The notes under the pieces are model-generated. The model was not told the origin of the DNA. It saw only the letters and a program-made list of their open reading frames with translations, and did not search any database. Positions 14,301-27,093 of a stretch of 64,000 bases of DNA are shown piece by piece (position 1 is the first letter of the stretch; the number at the start of each line of letters is the position of its first letter). Position numbers and translations under genes: made by a program. This DNA is from Auanema rhodensis (lineage: Eukaryota; Nematoda; Chromadorea; Rhabditida; Rhabditidae): positions 5,652,501 to 5,716,500 of the forward strand of contig OZ059900.1 in the NCBI GenBank assembly GCA_964057225.1. Reading direction: 5' to 3'.

Positions 14301-17300
14301 TATAATGAGGAAATAATTTGAATATTCTAAGGACCTTACTAAAGCTGTCCAAGCTGACAGATAGTGATTAGACTACTCAAAGCATCTTAACGTCACGTCA
14401 AATTCTTGCTACGTTTATCCTCAGGCTGTAGGCGCATCGTAATATTTAATTTATTTATTTTATAAAGAGGAACTGGATTTGATTTAGCGTGTGATTTCTT
14501 TTCTTATCCATTTTTTTATGATTGTATTCTCGAACGTCTTTTTTTGAATGTTCCAGCCTTTTGTCACTAACACATTCAAATATAATTTTTAGACTTAGCA
14601 ATACGAAGAAACAAGATGAAAAGTCATACATTACTTCATTGTAATTATGACAGCTTCTCTTCTTCCCGAAAATGTTGCAATACAGAGAGTGTGGAGAGAT
14701 CAAAGAATTTTAAGCATCCTGATGATGAAGCTGGTCGTTTTAGCGTTTCGTGTATCTATCTAATTAGTTCTAACTCTAGCAACTCAAAACAAGTAGTCTG
14801 ATGACGAAATATAAGACGCTTCCCTTCTACGCCTCCACACTGTCGCTAATGCTGTTAATTGACACAATCAGTATATCTTATTACCTAGTTTTAAACTTCC
14901 TCACTAATCTTATCTTCACTTCTCTACATGTTCGAATCTTTATGTCTTTTTCGTTTTCTTACTTTTTCTGAGTGACAGTCTGCTCACAATCATAATAAGT
15001 TAATAAATAATGGGTGGCCGTGATTAAAGGCCATTTGAAAGCAGATATGTTTTTGGTTACATTTCCCAGTCTTTATTCTTTTTATTAGCTTTCAATTTTA
15101 AATAAAGACATGTCAAAAAGAAATTTCTGAAATTGTTACAAGACCCCCTTAGAACTTTTAGAACTAAACTTCTCCCAACTTAACTTCTCTCTTGTCTACA
15201 CTATGTTCCATTATCACGCTATTCCATTTGAACACTTTGTATTAAAGTACCGTACCTGAGCGAAAAGCTGTTGGAAGTAAGAGAACAGCAGAGGACTGAA
15301 GTCCGATAAGCACGCCAGAGCCGCATCATTTCCCATAGAACCGAGAGCTTCTTTTCTGAAATGCGACCAAAATTTAATTATACCAACTTTTTTGCATATA
15401 TCAGCTTTTCAGAAACTTTTTTTATTATTTCTGAACTTCAGTATCGACGTAAGTCAATCACAATTGTAATTTTCAGTAGTTGTATCTTCAAAATTACTTC
15501 ATGCAATTTTGCTCAAAATGAATATGACTGACTGACATTTTTCAACTTTTGTGAATAATTTGCTATAAATGAAATATTTTATGTAATTCATCTAATCTTC
15601 CTTATCGGTATTAGTTTTTAACAATAACCGAAAACTTTTGGTGAGGCTAAAGAATTTTCTTCAGGATAGATGCCAAAATCTCTCAAATTTCTATCCATCT
15701 TCCCTAGTATGCTCCTAATTGAAGAAACAGGCGACGCGTTAACGATGACGTCGTGAGTGTAATGAAAAAGCAAACTAAAGGGAAACTAAGTGAGAATGCG
15801 TTGGTAGATTCATACATGTTGTTTCTGATTCCTAACAGAACTTAAAACGGATGATGGAATAAATTTCCTTTAGCTAGTCTAATAACAAAATAAGAGAAAG
15901 CAATATAAACTAAGTTTAGTTTTCTTAACTCGGTAAAGTGAATAAGAAGATGTTGGTTATCAGAAAATACGCATAGCTTCAGGAGATCAAAAATTTTTTA
16001 AAAATTGGTTAAACCTTCATATTTTGTTAGACACTAGCGACATTTTGATGTACTAATTTATTTTTTTCTAATATAGCATATGAATTTTTTTCTTAAAAAA
16101 TAGCAGCGCATTGTCTAGACCTAATTCAATTTAGACATTTTCTTACAGCTGGGTTAAACGCCTTTCGCAATTATTGTCAATATGGTTGTTTTGGTTAGAC
16201 CAAGTATATCATATTGGCTCAGTCAATATGTGTTCTTTCTTTTACTTATTTTTTACAATTAAACTTACTTTTCTTTAATCATTGGAACCAAGAGTAATGA
16301 AAATGTATCATGTGTGTAGCCATAAAGTGATAATCTTCGGTCTGAATCCAGAGAGTGCTCACTTGCTTTGCATGAAAGTCCCAAGTTATCAAGTGAACAT
16401 TTGATAAGAAACTCATTAGTACAAGCTCCATGAGATAACTTAAATATTAAAATTAGAAAAATATAAATTAAGCTAATATAACAATTGTTATGTAAATTCA
16501 ACTTTTCTCAATTTCACACAAAATAAAACATTACAAAACAAATATAATTTAAAGTTGCGGATGACTTCATCTTCTTCCGGATTTCAGAACATTTTTTATT
16601 TTTTTATAAATGAACTTTTTTGTTTTTGTAAATATATATATATATTGAACATTATTGTTATTAGCACATAGATTATTATTCTTGAAAGACAAGAAAATTA
16701 ATTTATTTCTCTTTTTTTTTCTCAGACTTATGCCCTCATTTTTTTAACTCACTTTCCCTTTCACTCTTTTTTTATTTTTCTTCATTTACTATAATGAGGG
16801 TCATATATTTCCTTATTGAATACATCATACATCATTAAGCTCATTATGTTTTCTTTCTCACAAAAAAAATATATTTTTCTGTTATTCTTACGAAATAAGA
16901 CTTACAATATCGTCTTTGCGCAGTTGATCCAAATGGATACGTGGACCGGTCAGCTTGCGATGATCACGAGAAAGAGCAATTCGTTTCTTGAGATCTTTGT
17001 CTTGTTCAATAATTCCTCGATTCGTATCAACCAAAAGCATACGTCCTGGTTTCAAACGATCCTGAAAATAACTCATTATTTTTTAAATGAAAATATTATT
17101 CTTTATGCTATTTAAAATTTTATCTTTGTGTTTATTAGTTATTTCAGTCTAAACTAATTATATTTATTTTTGACAGTTTGATAACTACATTTGAAGTATA
17201 ACTATACCCACAATGAACGGCATCTCTGTCATTTTAATAATTGCTATTTTGAAACTCATGGTTAGTCATATTATATTGAATTAGAAACAAAAAAATATAC

Positions 17301-20300
17301 AGCCTATTTATACATTATTATCGGAAAACGTAACGTTTGTTTCCTTTTCAGCCTTTAGTAGAAAATGCCTACGGGTCCCCATTAGACTTGCAATCTGCTG
17401 ACATCAAGGATATTGGAGGACAATTGTCAGATGACATGTACTTACGGAAACGATTTCGTGGAGAACCTATACGTTTTGGCAAAAGATCTCCACGCGTTCC
17501 AATCAGGTAAAGACATTGAAAAATATCTTGCAGCCAGATAATATTTCCTCAGGAAATTGAGAGATAAATGGTTATTTGACTCTTTCAGATTTGGAAAACG
17601 ACTATTTGAGCCCACGGATGATTATGAACGATAACTACAACTTTTTGCTCTAAAGTAAAGAAGAAACTAATAATATGTGAATAATTAAATAAACAAGCTG
17701 TTTTTCAGTTAAACATGAAAAATCTCAATTTAGTTTTCACACAATGCGAACTTCATTATGATAATATGGTAGAAAACTACATTGGCAATTCCATTGAATA
17801 AGACACTCAGTCTCACTTCTCTTCTTTTTACCAGCCACTTCATTGGCCATAATAAGATGATCAATATTTAATAGAAGCGACAAAAATGTAGAAATCATGT
17901 AACGGTTAACACCTTAACATATTCTTCTAATACATTTGTATCCCCTATTGTAAAACAGTTGTTTTTTCTTTGTATGGTGATAGTATAGCTGTTATTTGGC
18001 TTAGCAGCTGCATCATCTAACCAGTTCTGGTTCTATGAGATTCTAATAAACTGTTTTCACGTAATTTAACGTATAAAGCCTATCAAATTTATTGTGCTTA
18101 TTATCATCGGACTTAATAATAAAGCTTCTATGAATCCATATAATATATTGATATTAAGTTATAATATTTCTTTTGTTTGTTTTATTATTATAGTTTTCTT
18201 TCCCTTTTTGGTAAGTTAGTTAACCGAACCGGAGCGAAATACAACTTTTACTTCATATTAAGTCAAGCTGGTGGCTATTTTAAAGAATTTTGATATAATT
18301 ATCTCAATATACGCTTATATCGCTAAATGCGGACAATTTCTTTTTTATTGTCGAAATAAATGACTTTTATGAAAAATATTTTAATTAATGAAAAATGCTG
18401 TTTGGGTATTGCCAGCCGTTGGCCATGTTTATATACATATACTCTACGCAAGCGGATTTCAGAAGTTTTCGAAATTTTTCAAACTTCCTTCAGACTACAG
18501 CTAGTCCGTAGTTGCGTACTATGTATCTAGCATCAAAAGTAAAACATTATTTGTTGAATTTAGATGCTTATTTTCTTTTTTCGAACTTGACCTTTAATTT
18601 CATATATCTAACAAAGTTCTTGTGGCTTAAACTAGACGATATAACATTATTGCGAAAAGTATGTGACAGCGTGCTCAAAGGCGGAACTTTGATTTTGATG
18701 AATATTAAAAACTACTGAATAGTATAATTGCTCTGAGATTTATATCTTTTTGCTCTACTCCCACTTTAATAACAAAAGTCTCTAGCTGTGAATTCTTAAC
18801 TCTGCCTCCTAATTTCTTCATCTTTTCAAACATATGAAATCAAAGGGATAAAAGAAAAAGCCAAACTTTTCAAACAACCTAAAGCGTGCCAGACTTTCAT
18901 AAAATTCTTTTAACATCCGGTTCATTCTTTTGCTTAAATTTGTTAGAATAAGGTGAATCAAAAATCAGTTCTAGAAGCAGAGCAAATCATTCAATTCATC
19001 ATTTGCAGACTGAACTGAAGGCCGAGTTCTACTTCGAGAATTTGCTGCGGTGCTTTTTCACTATGTCTTTTCTTCGTTTAGCTAAATGTTTGCTCGAAAT
19101 TATTTTTATTACTCTCTTTACAGTCATACAAATAATTATTATTCTGATTACAAGATATTATGCTTCAGTAATTCTATTTATCTCTGCTCTTCACATTACC
19201 TAGATAACAAGTTGAGCATTACAAATAAAAATATCTCTTCTATATCATCTTAGTAATAATTATCCTTTAAAAATTTTGGTTTTTAAAATTCTGCTCGTCT
19301 CATCGTTGTCTACGCCTTTTTCTTATTTCTACTCGCACGAGTTAAGCCATTTGAAGTTTTAATAAAACTGCCGACTAGAATAATCCAAATCATATTATAC
19401 ATTTTTAATTTCTTCCGCCGAAATCTGGCCAAGAATTAGTTTTGTTTAAAATACACAAAAGGGACGAATGAAGTAGACATATTCTCAATCTATGAATTTA
19501 TCAGTCTCTCTTATTTCTTTCTCTTGAAAAATATTTCTATAATAAAAAAAATGTATGAAAAAATTTTGAAGCTTATCCATTCAGTTTTTTTCGTCATGTT
19601 ACCAGAGTAATCTGATAATTATGCTCAATATAGTTTTGAAAAGGTTGCAAATTCATAAATCTGCCGCCAGATTTTAGCTATATACATCTTTCAACATGCG
19701 ATACAACTAACTGTTTTGATGTGGATTCAAACGATCACTTTTCTTGGTCGAATTAAAGTCTTATTTAGCCGTTGTGCGGGTATTAAACTCATTCAAGCTC
19801 ATATATTTAGTTAGGTAACATTGCTTGCTCAATTTTACGTTAGTTCGCTTGCTTACTTTACAAAGCTTCAGACTAAAATTTATTCGCTGATCAAAGTATG
19901 ACCACCCAACTTGCTCGACTCTTTTTTGCATTTATTTTTGTACATCTTTCTCTTTCTATCAAATAATTTCTAGAAATCGAAAAAATGCAGTTCCAATCGT
20001 CTCTTGTCTGTGTTGTGCTGATCGTTTTAGCTGTTGCTTCTGCAGATGGTAAGTTTTTCAACCCATGCACACAACTTGAAAAGAAAATATGTAAAACAAA
20101 CAGATTGTTTTCATTTTGATTTCCTACTCAATCCTTGAAAAAAATCGTGAATGTTTCAAATTCATCTGATTATTAAACTTATAGAATTTTATAATATCAA
20201 ACGTACACCCTTGGGCACTATGCGTTTTGGAAAACGTGCATCCGCACTAGAAGACTATCTACTATCTGAGCAACTATATGGGGAAGAACAAAAACGAGCC

Positions 20301-23300
20301 GGCGAAGAGACGGCTGAACGTTCCATCCGAGCTCCACTTGGTACTATGCGCTTTGGAAAACGTAAGTTATAAATAGTTGCTATGTGCTGAAGGAAAGTAT
20401 AACAAAACGAGTTCAAAACTAATTTTAGCTTTCAAACAATATATTTCAGGTGCGCAGCTTGCACCATTCAATTATGCACGACCATCAGACTTGGCCTCTG
20501 AATACATGATGAACAACGGACATTAGATAAACTAAGTCATCAAGTATCACCACTTCTACTTATAAAAAAAGATTTCTCAGAATAATAAATATTCGAAATT
20601 TACATTGCGCAACATGTTTATCAGTATTTATACGATTAGTTGAATAACATCTATTTCTGTCAACATGTATGAAATAAAGTCTGTTGCTTGTTAATCTATA
20701 CGGTTTGATATTTTTGCCGAAATTAATATTCATGTACATGAATAGAGTACATAAAAAAAGATTATAAATCAACATTTATTGCACAAATTGTTATGAGTTC
20801 AATCCTAGATCAAATAAATTATTTCTTAGTTTAAAAATAAGCTAATTTATATGACTAGAAAGGTGGAACATTGATGTATATCAAGCTTTCCATCTGACAT
20901 CATTCTCGTTTATTATAGAAGTATGCATATAGATATGTATTTATATATATATATATGTGTGTGTATATATACTATATATATATTTCTATTTAATATTTCT
21001 CTTATTTGCTTATTCCGAATTACTCAAGTCAAGCGAACACAGAATAGCTAAAATTTTCTGATTTGAGAAAATTTTCATATTTTCTCGAGACCCACGATGT
21101 AGAAAGTTTAAAATCAACCATGTGCAAAAAATTTTGCGGCTTACATTCAAGCTCGATTACAACGTCAACAGCTTTTTTTTAACTTTTTCAATGAGCATCC
21201 GGAAATTTGAATTCACATTTGAATAACAACTTATCTTGGAAACATAAAGCAAGATTTTGATATTTGAAGTGTGGAAAACAGAATATCGTTAACCAAATAA
21301 AGTTACTAAAATTCAAAGCATACTCTTGAATTTTTTTCAAGTACTTCCTAAGCTGAAGGCAAATCATCGAATATCTCAGCAATTGTTTTTCACATATGCC
21401 GTAAATTCAACTTTCCACAGAAATATCAATAACATAACTATACCAAAAATTAAAAATTGTTGAGAACATTTCCTTTCTTTCAACTAATCTTTATCGGAAA
21501 AAATTCTAAGCAAAATATTTCTTTGTTAATTTATGACACCGTTGTTCGAATTCAAATCCGAAGATATACGACTCATTTTTTGAAAAGTTATAAATTCACT
21601 AATTCTATTATAATTCATAACAAAGCTGAAAAAAATTTTTACATAAAAATTTAGAGTTTTCAACCTCCATATTCTTTCATTATATATTCTCAATTAGTGA
21701 TTGAACATGTAATGCTGAATTTATTAAGAGCAAAACATACATTCTACCATAAAAGAAGCTATCAAAGTGCACAGAATAAAATTAATTCAAGAACAACCAG
21801 ACACAAAATTCAGATTTGTCATTGTGACCTATTGCAAGTTGATGACATATTCATTTTAAATATGTTATACTTCTTCAACTTTATTAGACTTATTGCAGTT
21901 TTATGTCAAAGAATTCGCAATAATGCTAAACAAGAATAATGCGTTAATGCTAGATGAAGTACTTATCAATATATTAAAACAATGCAACTTAATTCTACAA
22001 TAAGTATTTTTAGCATGTATCATTTGTCTAATTTTTTTTCAAATGCTGCAAAAATGAAATCTCCTCTCAAAAACATGTACATTCTTGTACCGTACTCTCA
22101 AAGCAAAATGACAACCACTTCAAAATCTCATTACTATGATGATCTATTGAAGGCAATTGAGAATGATAATGATGCTGATAATTGTGTCAAAAACGACAAA
22201 CACTCTCAAGAGCAAATTGTCTCTTTTTTAATATTCTGGACAATAAACATTCTTGATAGCATTTGTATCCGGAATATTTTCAAGGTTATAGTAAAAACAT
22301 TCAGAACTGCTTCAGTGTCTAGAAGTATTCATTACATCAAACTGACATATTTTCACTGTTTTATTACACAAATATGTATCAGAGACAATTAAAAAATTGT
22401 ACACAATCACAGCTTCAATTTCGTTTTTTGAAATAGAGCATACTGGACAAAACAAAAAAAATAGCCCAAAATTTACAAGGAAATCAACCATAAAGCAGAA
22501 ATTACTCTACTTCTTCACGCTTGTTTTTTTTGAATCCCCTAATCGAAATGAGAGCAATTAATGCTTCAAGTCCTTGTCAATGTCTGGCAGTAAAAGACTA
22601 TAATCCAGATATACATCTTCCGAGACATTTATCCTTTACTAAGCACGTGTTGTTGTGAGATCTTACGAATTGAAATGAATCGTCAAGTGTTTGAAGATGA
22701 ACGACTATAAGGCTTTGCCTCCAAGACAACGCATATAAAAGAAACAAAAAAAACCGAATCTGAAATTTTTTTTGTGATTCAGTCTATAGTCTAGGCTCTT
22801 CTTCTTTTTCTAATTTCATCAATTCTTCTCTTACTAAACCCATAATATTCTATCAACCCTCTCATTTTCTATCTCTTCACTCAATAATCTTGAAATAATT
22901 TTCTTTCATTTTAGATCACTTGATGTAATTGCTTAAGCTCATCGAAACGTCATTTTCCAGCATTCTATATGCGCATAATAAATCTCAAGTCGGAGTACTA
23001 AAATGAGGGTTATGCTTGCCACATATCAACCTAACCAGGCAATCTCTAGCCCCCTTTCGCGTGTCGTTATCAAGCTGAGCCCGTTATTTCTTTCGCTCCT
23101 GTTTTTTTTCTGTATTCCACTCTCATTTCTCAATTTACTCGATCTATAACTAAACAGAATATAATACGTTATTTCTAGATTATGAAACTGTATAGTTTTA
23201 GATCTTCAACTTTTTCATACCGAAAAGCCTTCTTTTATTCAAAACTACTGTAAAGAAAAATATTTTGATGTCATCATTCGTGAAATGTTCATGGTGTCAT

Positions 23301-26300
23301 CGAAATTCTCCAGGCTTTTTTCTTTAAAAAAGGCCATAAATGTGATCATCACAAATATAAGTAAATCTCAAACAAACCACTTGATATTCTAATATACCCA
23401 CACACTTAATAGCTCTTCCTTGTCCATCTTCAAGAATTCTTCACCGAAGAATGTCCCGCCCATTTACTATAAATCATATCTTCTTCCATCCAGAGATCCA
23501 GCAACCCACCAATTTTCTATTTTTTCCCACCTCGCGAACGGTTAGCATGCATTCGCCATGTTTAACGTGTATGAACAGCATCCGTTGTTTGCATTGTTAC
23601 TGTGATTAGACTTTTAGTGTTTTACAAACTTGATACACTGTCTCTCATTGCTTAGTTCACATTAATCCTTTACTTTTCCTTTACAAAATTTTTAAAACTT
23701 CTGAAGAATTTGAAGTAGCAATCCTTAATTATTTGATTCCACCCCAGAGAATATAAACATCATTTCTTATCTCTTATTAAGCTTATTAACATATTTCTGT
23801 TTTCCTGTATTGTTTCTTTTGTTTTATGACATTGCACATATCTTTCCAAACGAACATTTATGATAAACAATTTGAAGTTTTTGTTTTTCAGAAATGAAAC
23901 TAGGTATTCTGCTTCTACTAGCAGTTTTACTTCAAGTCATTATTTTATTGCCGGGCACTAATGCAGCTCCAAATCGTATTCTTATGCGCTTTGGAAAACG
24001 TTCCACATCTGATGTTCTACTGGCAGACCCATCAGAGCTGGATGCTGAGCTGACAGCCGATGGTAATGGCGCTGAGGTCATAGATGATCAATCATTTCAA
24101 CAACATCCAGTTCGCATACGATTACCATTGGCAGTTCATAATGGGTAGGCAAAATTCTGATTTTATACAAATACGAAAAAAAGATTAATAGTCTGAATAT
24201 TCAAATCACAGAAAAATTTGATTTTTTTTTGCAGAGTAGGCCATGGATACTATCTGGCTCATTAGAATCTGGCTGCAAATACTCCCATCAGAAATTAGAT
24301 GTTTATGCATGATTCCCTGAATATTAAGATCAAAATGTCGGCAAACGTTTCTCATAAGATATACTACATATAATCGTATTAATCGCGTGTTTATGATTTT
24401 TCATCGCAGATGGTCTTGAGAAGATATTATTCTAGCTGTTAATGCACAACAATAAATTTGTTAAAAAACCCCTTTTCAAGTATGCTTCAATCACATTTCT
24501 GAATTAGCAAAATCAAAACATCAATTCAAAGAAAACACAGTTTGCTCGTTTGAAACTAAGTAGATATCTTGATTGAAATACATGGTGAAAATTAACTGAA
24601 TTACAACAACGATTGTAGAACGGGAAAATAATTATTTTTCTCATCGTTCACTGTCATTTGATGTATATTTTACAATATTCGCTTGCCGTTTCGACATATA
24701 TTTGTCCATCCAAAGAAACAAAAGAGAATATAAAGCAAAATGTTGAAAATGTTGAACACCAAATTATTTTAAGAATTGATGACAAGATGCTTTTGCAATG
24801 TTCAAGAATTGGAAAAGCAATTCCAACAAAAAAGTATATTTTCACTCTAAAAGATATGAAAAATATCTTCGAAGCAATAACTTTCCAAACTTTAATTTTT
24901 AACAAAACTATAGATTTTTGTTAGTTGCTTTCTCTATATTATATTTTCTTTCTTAATTTTTTTAAAATAATCGTATAGACCAAATGTTAATGTGTATGGT
25001 TTCAAATTTGTGAATAAAAAATGCGTACCTTGACAATAATATCATCGACAGCATGATCATTAACTCCAACTTCAGAAGATAAGTACAAGTAGTTGTCCTT
25101 TGTCAAATAATACCTAGCGGGACGCAGGCCATTTCTATCCAAAATAGCACCAATATATTGTCCATCAGAGAATGCCAAGAGAGCTATAATAGATCAACTT
25201 TATTAATTGTTTTATCAATTTTCTAAATGTCATCCGGTGCTTTTTCACATTTTTTATTCATTTTTTTCTTCCAAAATATTATTTTTAATATTTCTTGCGT
25301 ATTGTGATGGTCGGCATAAAAAACAGTGCTACTAGTAAAGCTTGATAACTTAAGAAATCTTTAAATAGTACGAATTAACTTTCGAAAACCTGATTTACTA
25401 GAATATTTCCCGACTTTAATAGTTTTTGATGTAAACGAATTATTGCACAACCACTTGGGTTTTAAAGATGTAATGTTTTTGTGCTTAGGGATCATGAATT
25501 GATGTTTTCTTCTACCCAATTTCTCTTTTTTAACCAAAAAAAGCACAAATGGCATACCTGGCCCATCCCATGGTTCCATTGTCATGGAAGCCCAGCGATA
25601 GAAGTTACGTTTATCGTTGTCCATTTCCTTAAAAAAAGTAATTTCATACAATTGTCAGGTTCTCTGAGCTACTACATTCGAACTAGAATCTTTAATTATA
25701 TTTTAAACTTACATCGTCTTTTTCCCATGCTTCCGGCACCATCGTGATAGCAGCTTCTGGTAGAGAGCGTTCTCCTACTCTTACAAGAAACTCAAGAACA
25801 TTGTCAAAACATCCGGAATCAGTTTGACCCTATAATGAAACAAGTTAGTTTGAATATATTTTTAAAGTATTATGAAACCGTACTTCTTCAACAATTGGAT
25901 ATAGTTTTCCAATGTCATCTCCAAAGTTATCACTCTTCATTATACCTTCACGTGCTCTCATGAGATTGATATTTCCACGTAGTGTGTTAATTTCACCATT
26001 ATGAGCAACCATTCTGTGAACAAACAGCTAGTTCATATTCAATGGTTAGCAAATGATACCTATTAGGCTGTGCTCTTTGCCAACTTGGAAATGTATTTGT
26101 AGAAAAACGTGAGTGAACCAATGCAAAATGAGATACAAACTCTGGATTTGTAAGATCGGCATAATAGCGGAACAGCTGTTGAGTATTGAATTGACCCTTG
26201 AATAATTATAATTAGTACATTTAGATAAACTTTACAAAAATAAAAATTGTAATTATATGATATTAACCTTGTAAACAATAGTTGTGGTACTAAGAGAGCA

Positions 26301-27093
26301 AATATAACAGTCTATACTTTGCTTAGCCATGTTTGTACCTGCCATTTTGCGCAATTTGTAAATATTGCGTTGGAATAATTTAGGATCTGATTCCACATAA
26401 TCAGCAGTAACAAAGACCTAAATTTGAGTTACATTCAGCTTAAAAGAAAACGAGGTACCTGACGAATAAGCGGTTCTGTTTTTCTCGCTTCATCTCCAAT
26501 GCAATTCCGATCTGTTACCAATTGACGCCAGCAAAGAACACGAACATTGTTGTACCTAGCCAAATCACGAAATGCTTCCTATAAAGAAAAAGATCATAAA
26601 AACAGTTTCTTAAACATCATTTTTGGATTTAAGGCTCTGAACAAATGTATTAACCTTGGCTTGTTTGTATGAATCGGGATTCAAGAACAAAATACCAGTT
26701 GCATATTCTCCCATAGGCGGTAAATCAATGTTGTCACTCCTTAAAGATGATTATCAAAAGATTTTTCACCATTTTTTATTTATATTGCTAACTCTTTTAT
26801 TTCTTTTCTATACAATACATCTGGAATTGCAGTCATTACTCCTGCACCATCCCCAGAATCATTATCACAAGCACAAGCACCACGATGTGCCATGCGCTCC
26901 AACATAGTTCGCGAGTCACATAGAGTCTAGAAACATTATTTAAGAAGCACATACGGAACTGATAAACCTTGTGAGTGCGTGCTCCTTTAATAGAACACAC
27001 AAAACCAACTCCACATGCATCACGTTCCAATTGAGGAATCCACAATGATTCCTTTGCAGCTTCTTCGAATTGGGCTTTAGTAAGCACAACCAT
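5393..27093 (-). CDS. Glutamate synthase (GOGAT), fused GltB-GltD type, 43 exons
   Basis: Converts L-glutamine plus 2-oxoglutarate to two glutamates using NAD(P)H. The model of 43 exons totals 6417 nt (2138 aa), the usual size of the eukaryotic fused enzyme. The class II amidotransferase nucleophile is Cys27 in ERDACGVGF, after a short propeptide. The FMN/glutamate synthase core includes GHDGGTGAS. The 3Fe-4S motif is [12 protein letters not shown] (9101-9234 exon), followed by the C-terminal GltB domain with GXXGG repeats. An acidic linker (7426-7709) precedes the GltD half with [18 protein letters not shown], the FAD site [10 protein letters not shown] and the NADPH site GGGDTATDC. It ends at TAA 5393. 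Exons, 5' to 3': 26968-27093, 26814-26926, 26655-26739, 26459-26578, 26268-26417, 26060-26196, 25884-26013, 25713-25829, 25558-25627, 25029-25183, 16906-17061, 16269-16438, 15256-15355, 12688-12840, 11304-11382, 11145-11242, 10984-11061, 10688-10933, 10478-10643, 10336-10430, 10114-10288, 9831-10070, 9643-9785, 9446-9600, 9278-9402, 9101-9234, 8795-9055, 8587-8727, 8395-8544, 8054-8349, 7756-8002, 7608-7709, 7426-7563, 7174-7382, 6953-7130, 6653-6894, 6477-6609, 6200-6430, 5984-6151, 5761-5940, 5625-5711, 5499-5579, 5393-5449. Phases close exactly. From memory the C. elegans counterpart is W07E11.1. Confidence 0.97.
11383..12687 (-). other. GOGAT intron 14, no gene seen
   Basis: A 1.3 kb intron between GOGAT exons 14 and 15. 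It is AT-rich with pyrimidine-rich stretches; no coding pattern or RNA gene is recognisable on either strand. Confidence 0.7.
12841..15255 (-). other. GOGAT intron 13, no gene seen
   Basis: A 2.4 kb intron between GOGAT exons 13 and 14. No open frame shows a family match or splice-consistent exons. Confidence 0.7.
15356..16268 (-). other. GOGAT intron 12, no gene seen
   Basis: A 0.9 kb intron. Nothing recognisable on either strand. Confidence 0.7.
17213..17634 (+). CDS. flp-2: FMRFamide-like neuropeptide precursor FLP-2
   Basis: Three exons, 17213-17260, 17352-17506 and 17589-17634, encode 82 aa. A hydrophobic signal peptide ([16 protein letters not shown]) is split by the first intron. The precursor then carries two tandem amidated peptides set off by KR sites: FRGEPIRFG and SPRVPIRFG, followed by a short acidic tail ending DDYER. 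C. elegans FLP-2 yields LRGEPIRFamide and SPREPIRFamide, so identity is clear, with one substitution in each peptide. The glycine before KR provides the amide. The second intron splits the Arg codon in the RFG motif of the last peptide (IR|FGKR), a common flp gene arrangement. It lies 150 bp from a GOGAT exon on the other strand. Confidence 0.94.
19985..20526 (+). CDS. flp-3: FMRFamide-like neuropeptide precursor FLP-3
   Basis: Exons 19985-20048, 20185-20361 and 20450-20526 encode 105 aa. The signal peptide runs [20 protein letters not shown]. Two mature peptides share the GTMRF core: TPLGTMRFG between KR sites, and APLGTMRFG after SIR with a KR on its C side. The spacer is acidic ([13 protein letters not shown]). 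[13 protein letters not shown] is a known C. elegans FLP-3 peptide. The family precursor in C. elegans holds about ten related peptides, so this one is strongly reduced. The last intron interrupts the Arg of the final KR. The tail ends [16 protein letters not shown] acceptor lies shortly before the ATG. Confidence 0.94.
20938..20992. repeat. TA/TG microsatellite
   Basis: Runs of TATATA interrupted by TGTGTG, read directly from the sequence. Confidence 0.85.
23882..23893 (+). promoter_or_regulatory. Candidate trans-splice acceptor before flp-28 ATG
   Basis: A TTGTTTTTCAG acceptor is followed by only two bases (AA) and then ATG. No in-frame upstream exon fits, so spliced-leader addition is the likely use. 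Confidence 0.6.
23894..24265 (+). CDS. flp-28: FMRFamide-like neuropeptide precursor FLP-28
   Basis: Exons 23894-24144 and 24235-24265 encode 93 aa. A strong signal peptide ([20 protein letters not shown]) ends at TNA. A single mature peptide, [12 protein letters not shown], sits directly after the predicted cleavage site. C. elegans FLP-28 is APNRVLMRFamide, differing by one conservative residue. The rest of the precursor is acidic, ending GYYLAH. A GTTTTTCAG acceptor stands 2 nt before the ATG and fits trans-splicing. An AATAAA at about 24451 could be the poly(A) signal. Confidence 0.92.

Larger units (their letters stand above)
17062..25028 (-). other. GOGAT intron 10 (7967 bp) hosting three flp genes
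   Basis: The donor (GTACGC, after codons for IIVK) lies at 25028 and the acceptor TTTTCAG at 17062; the flanking exons join in frame as [12 protein letters not shown]. The intron is over 100 times the typical size in this gene and holds flp-2, flp-3 and flp-28, all on the opposite strand. The remaining parts (17635-19984, 20527-23893, 24266-25028) show no gene; they presumably hold promoters of the neuropeptide genes. A TA/TG microsatellite lies near 20940-20990. Confidence 0.93.
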
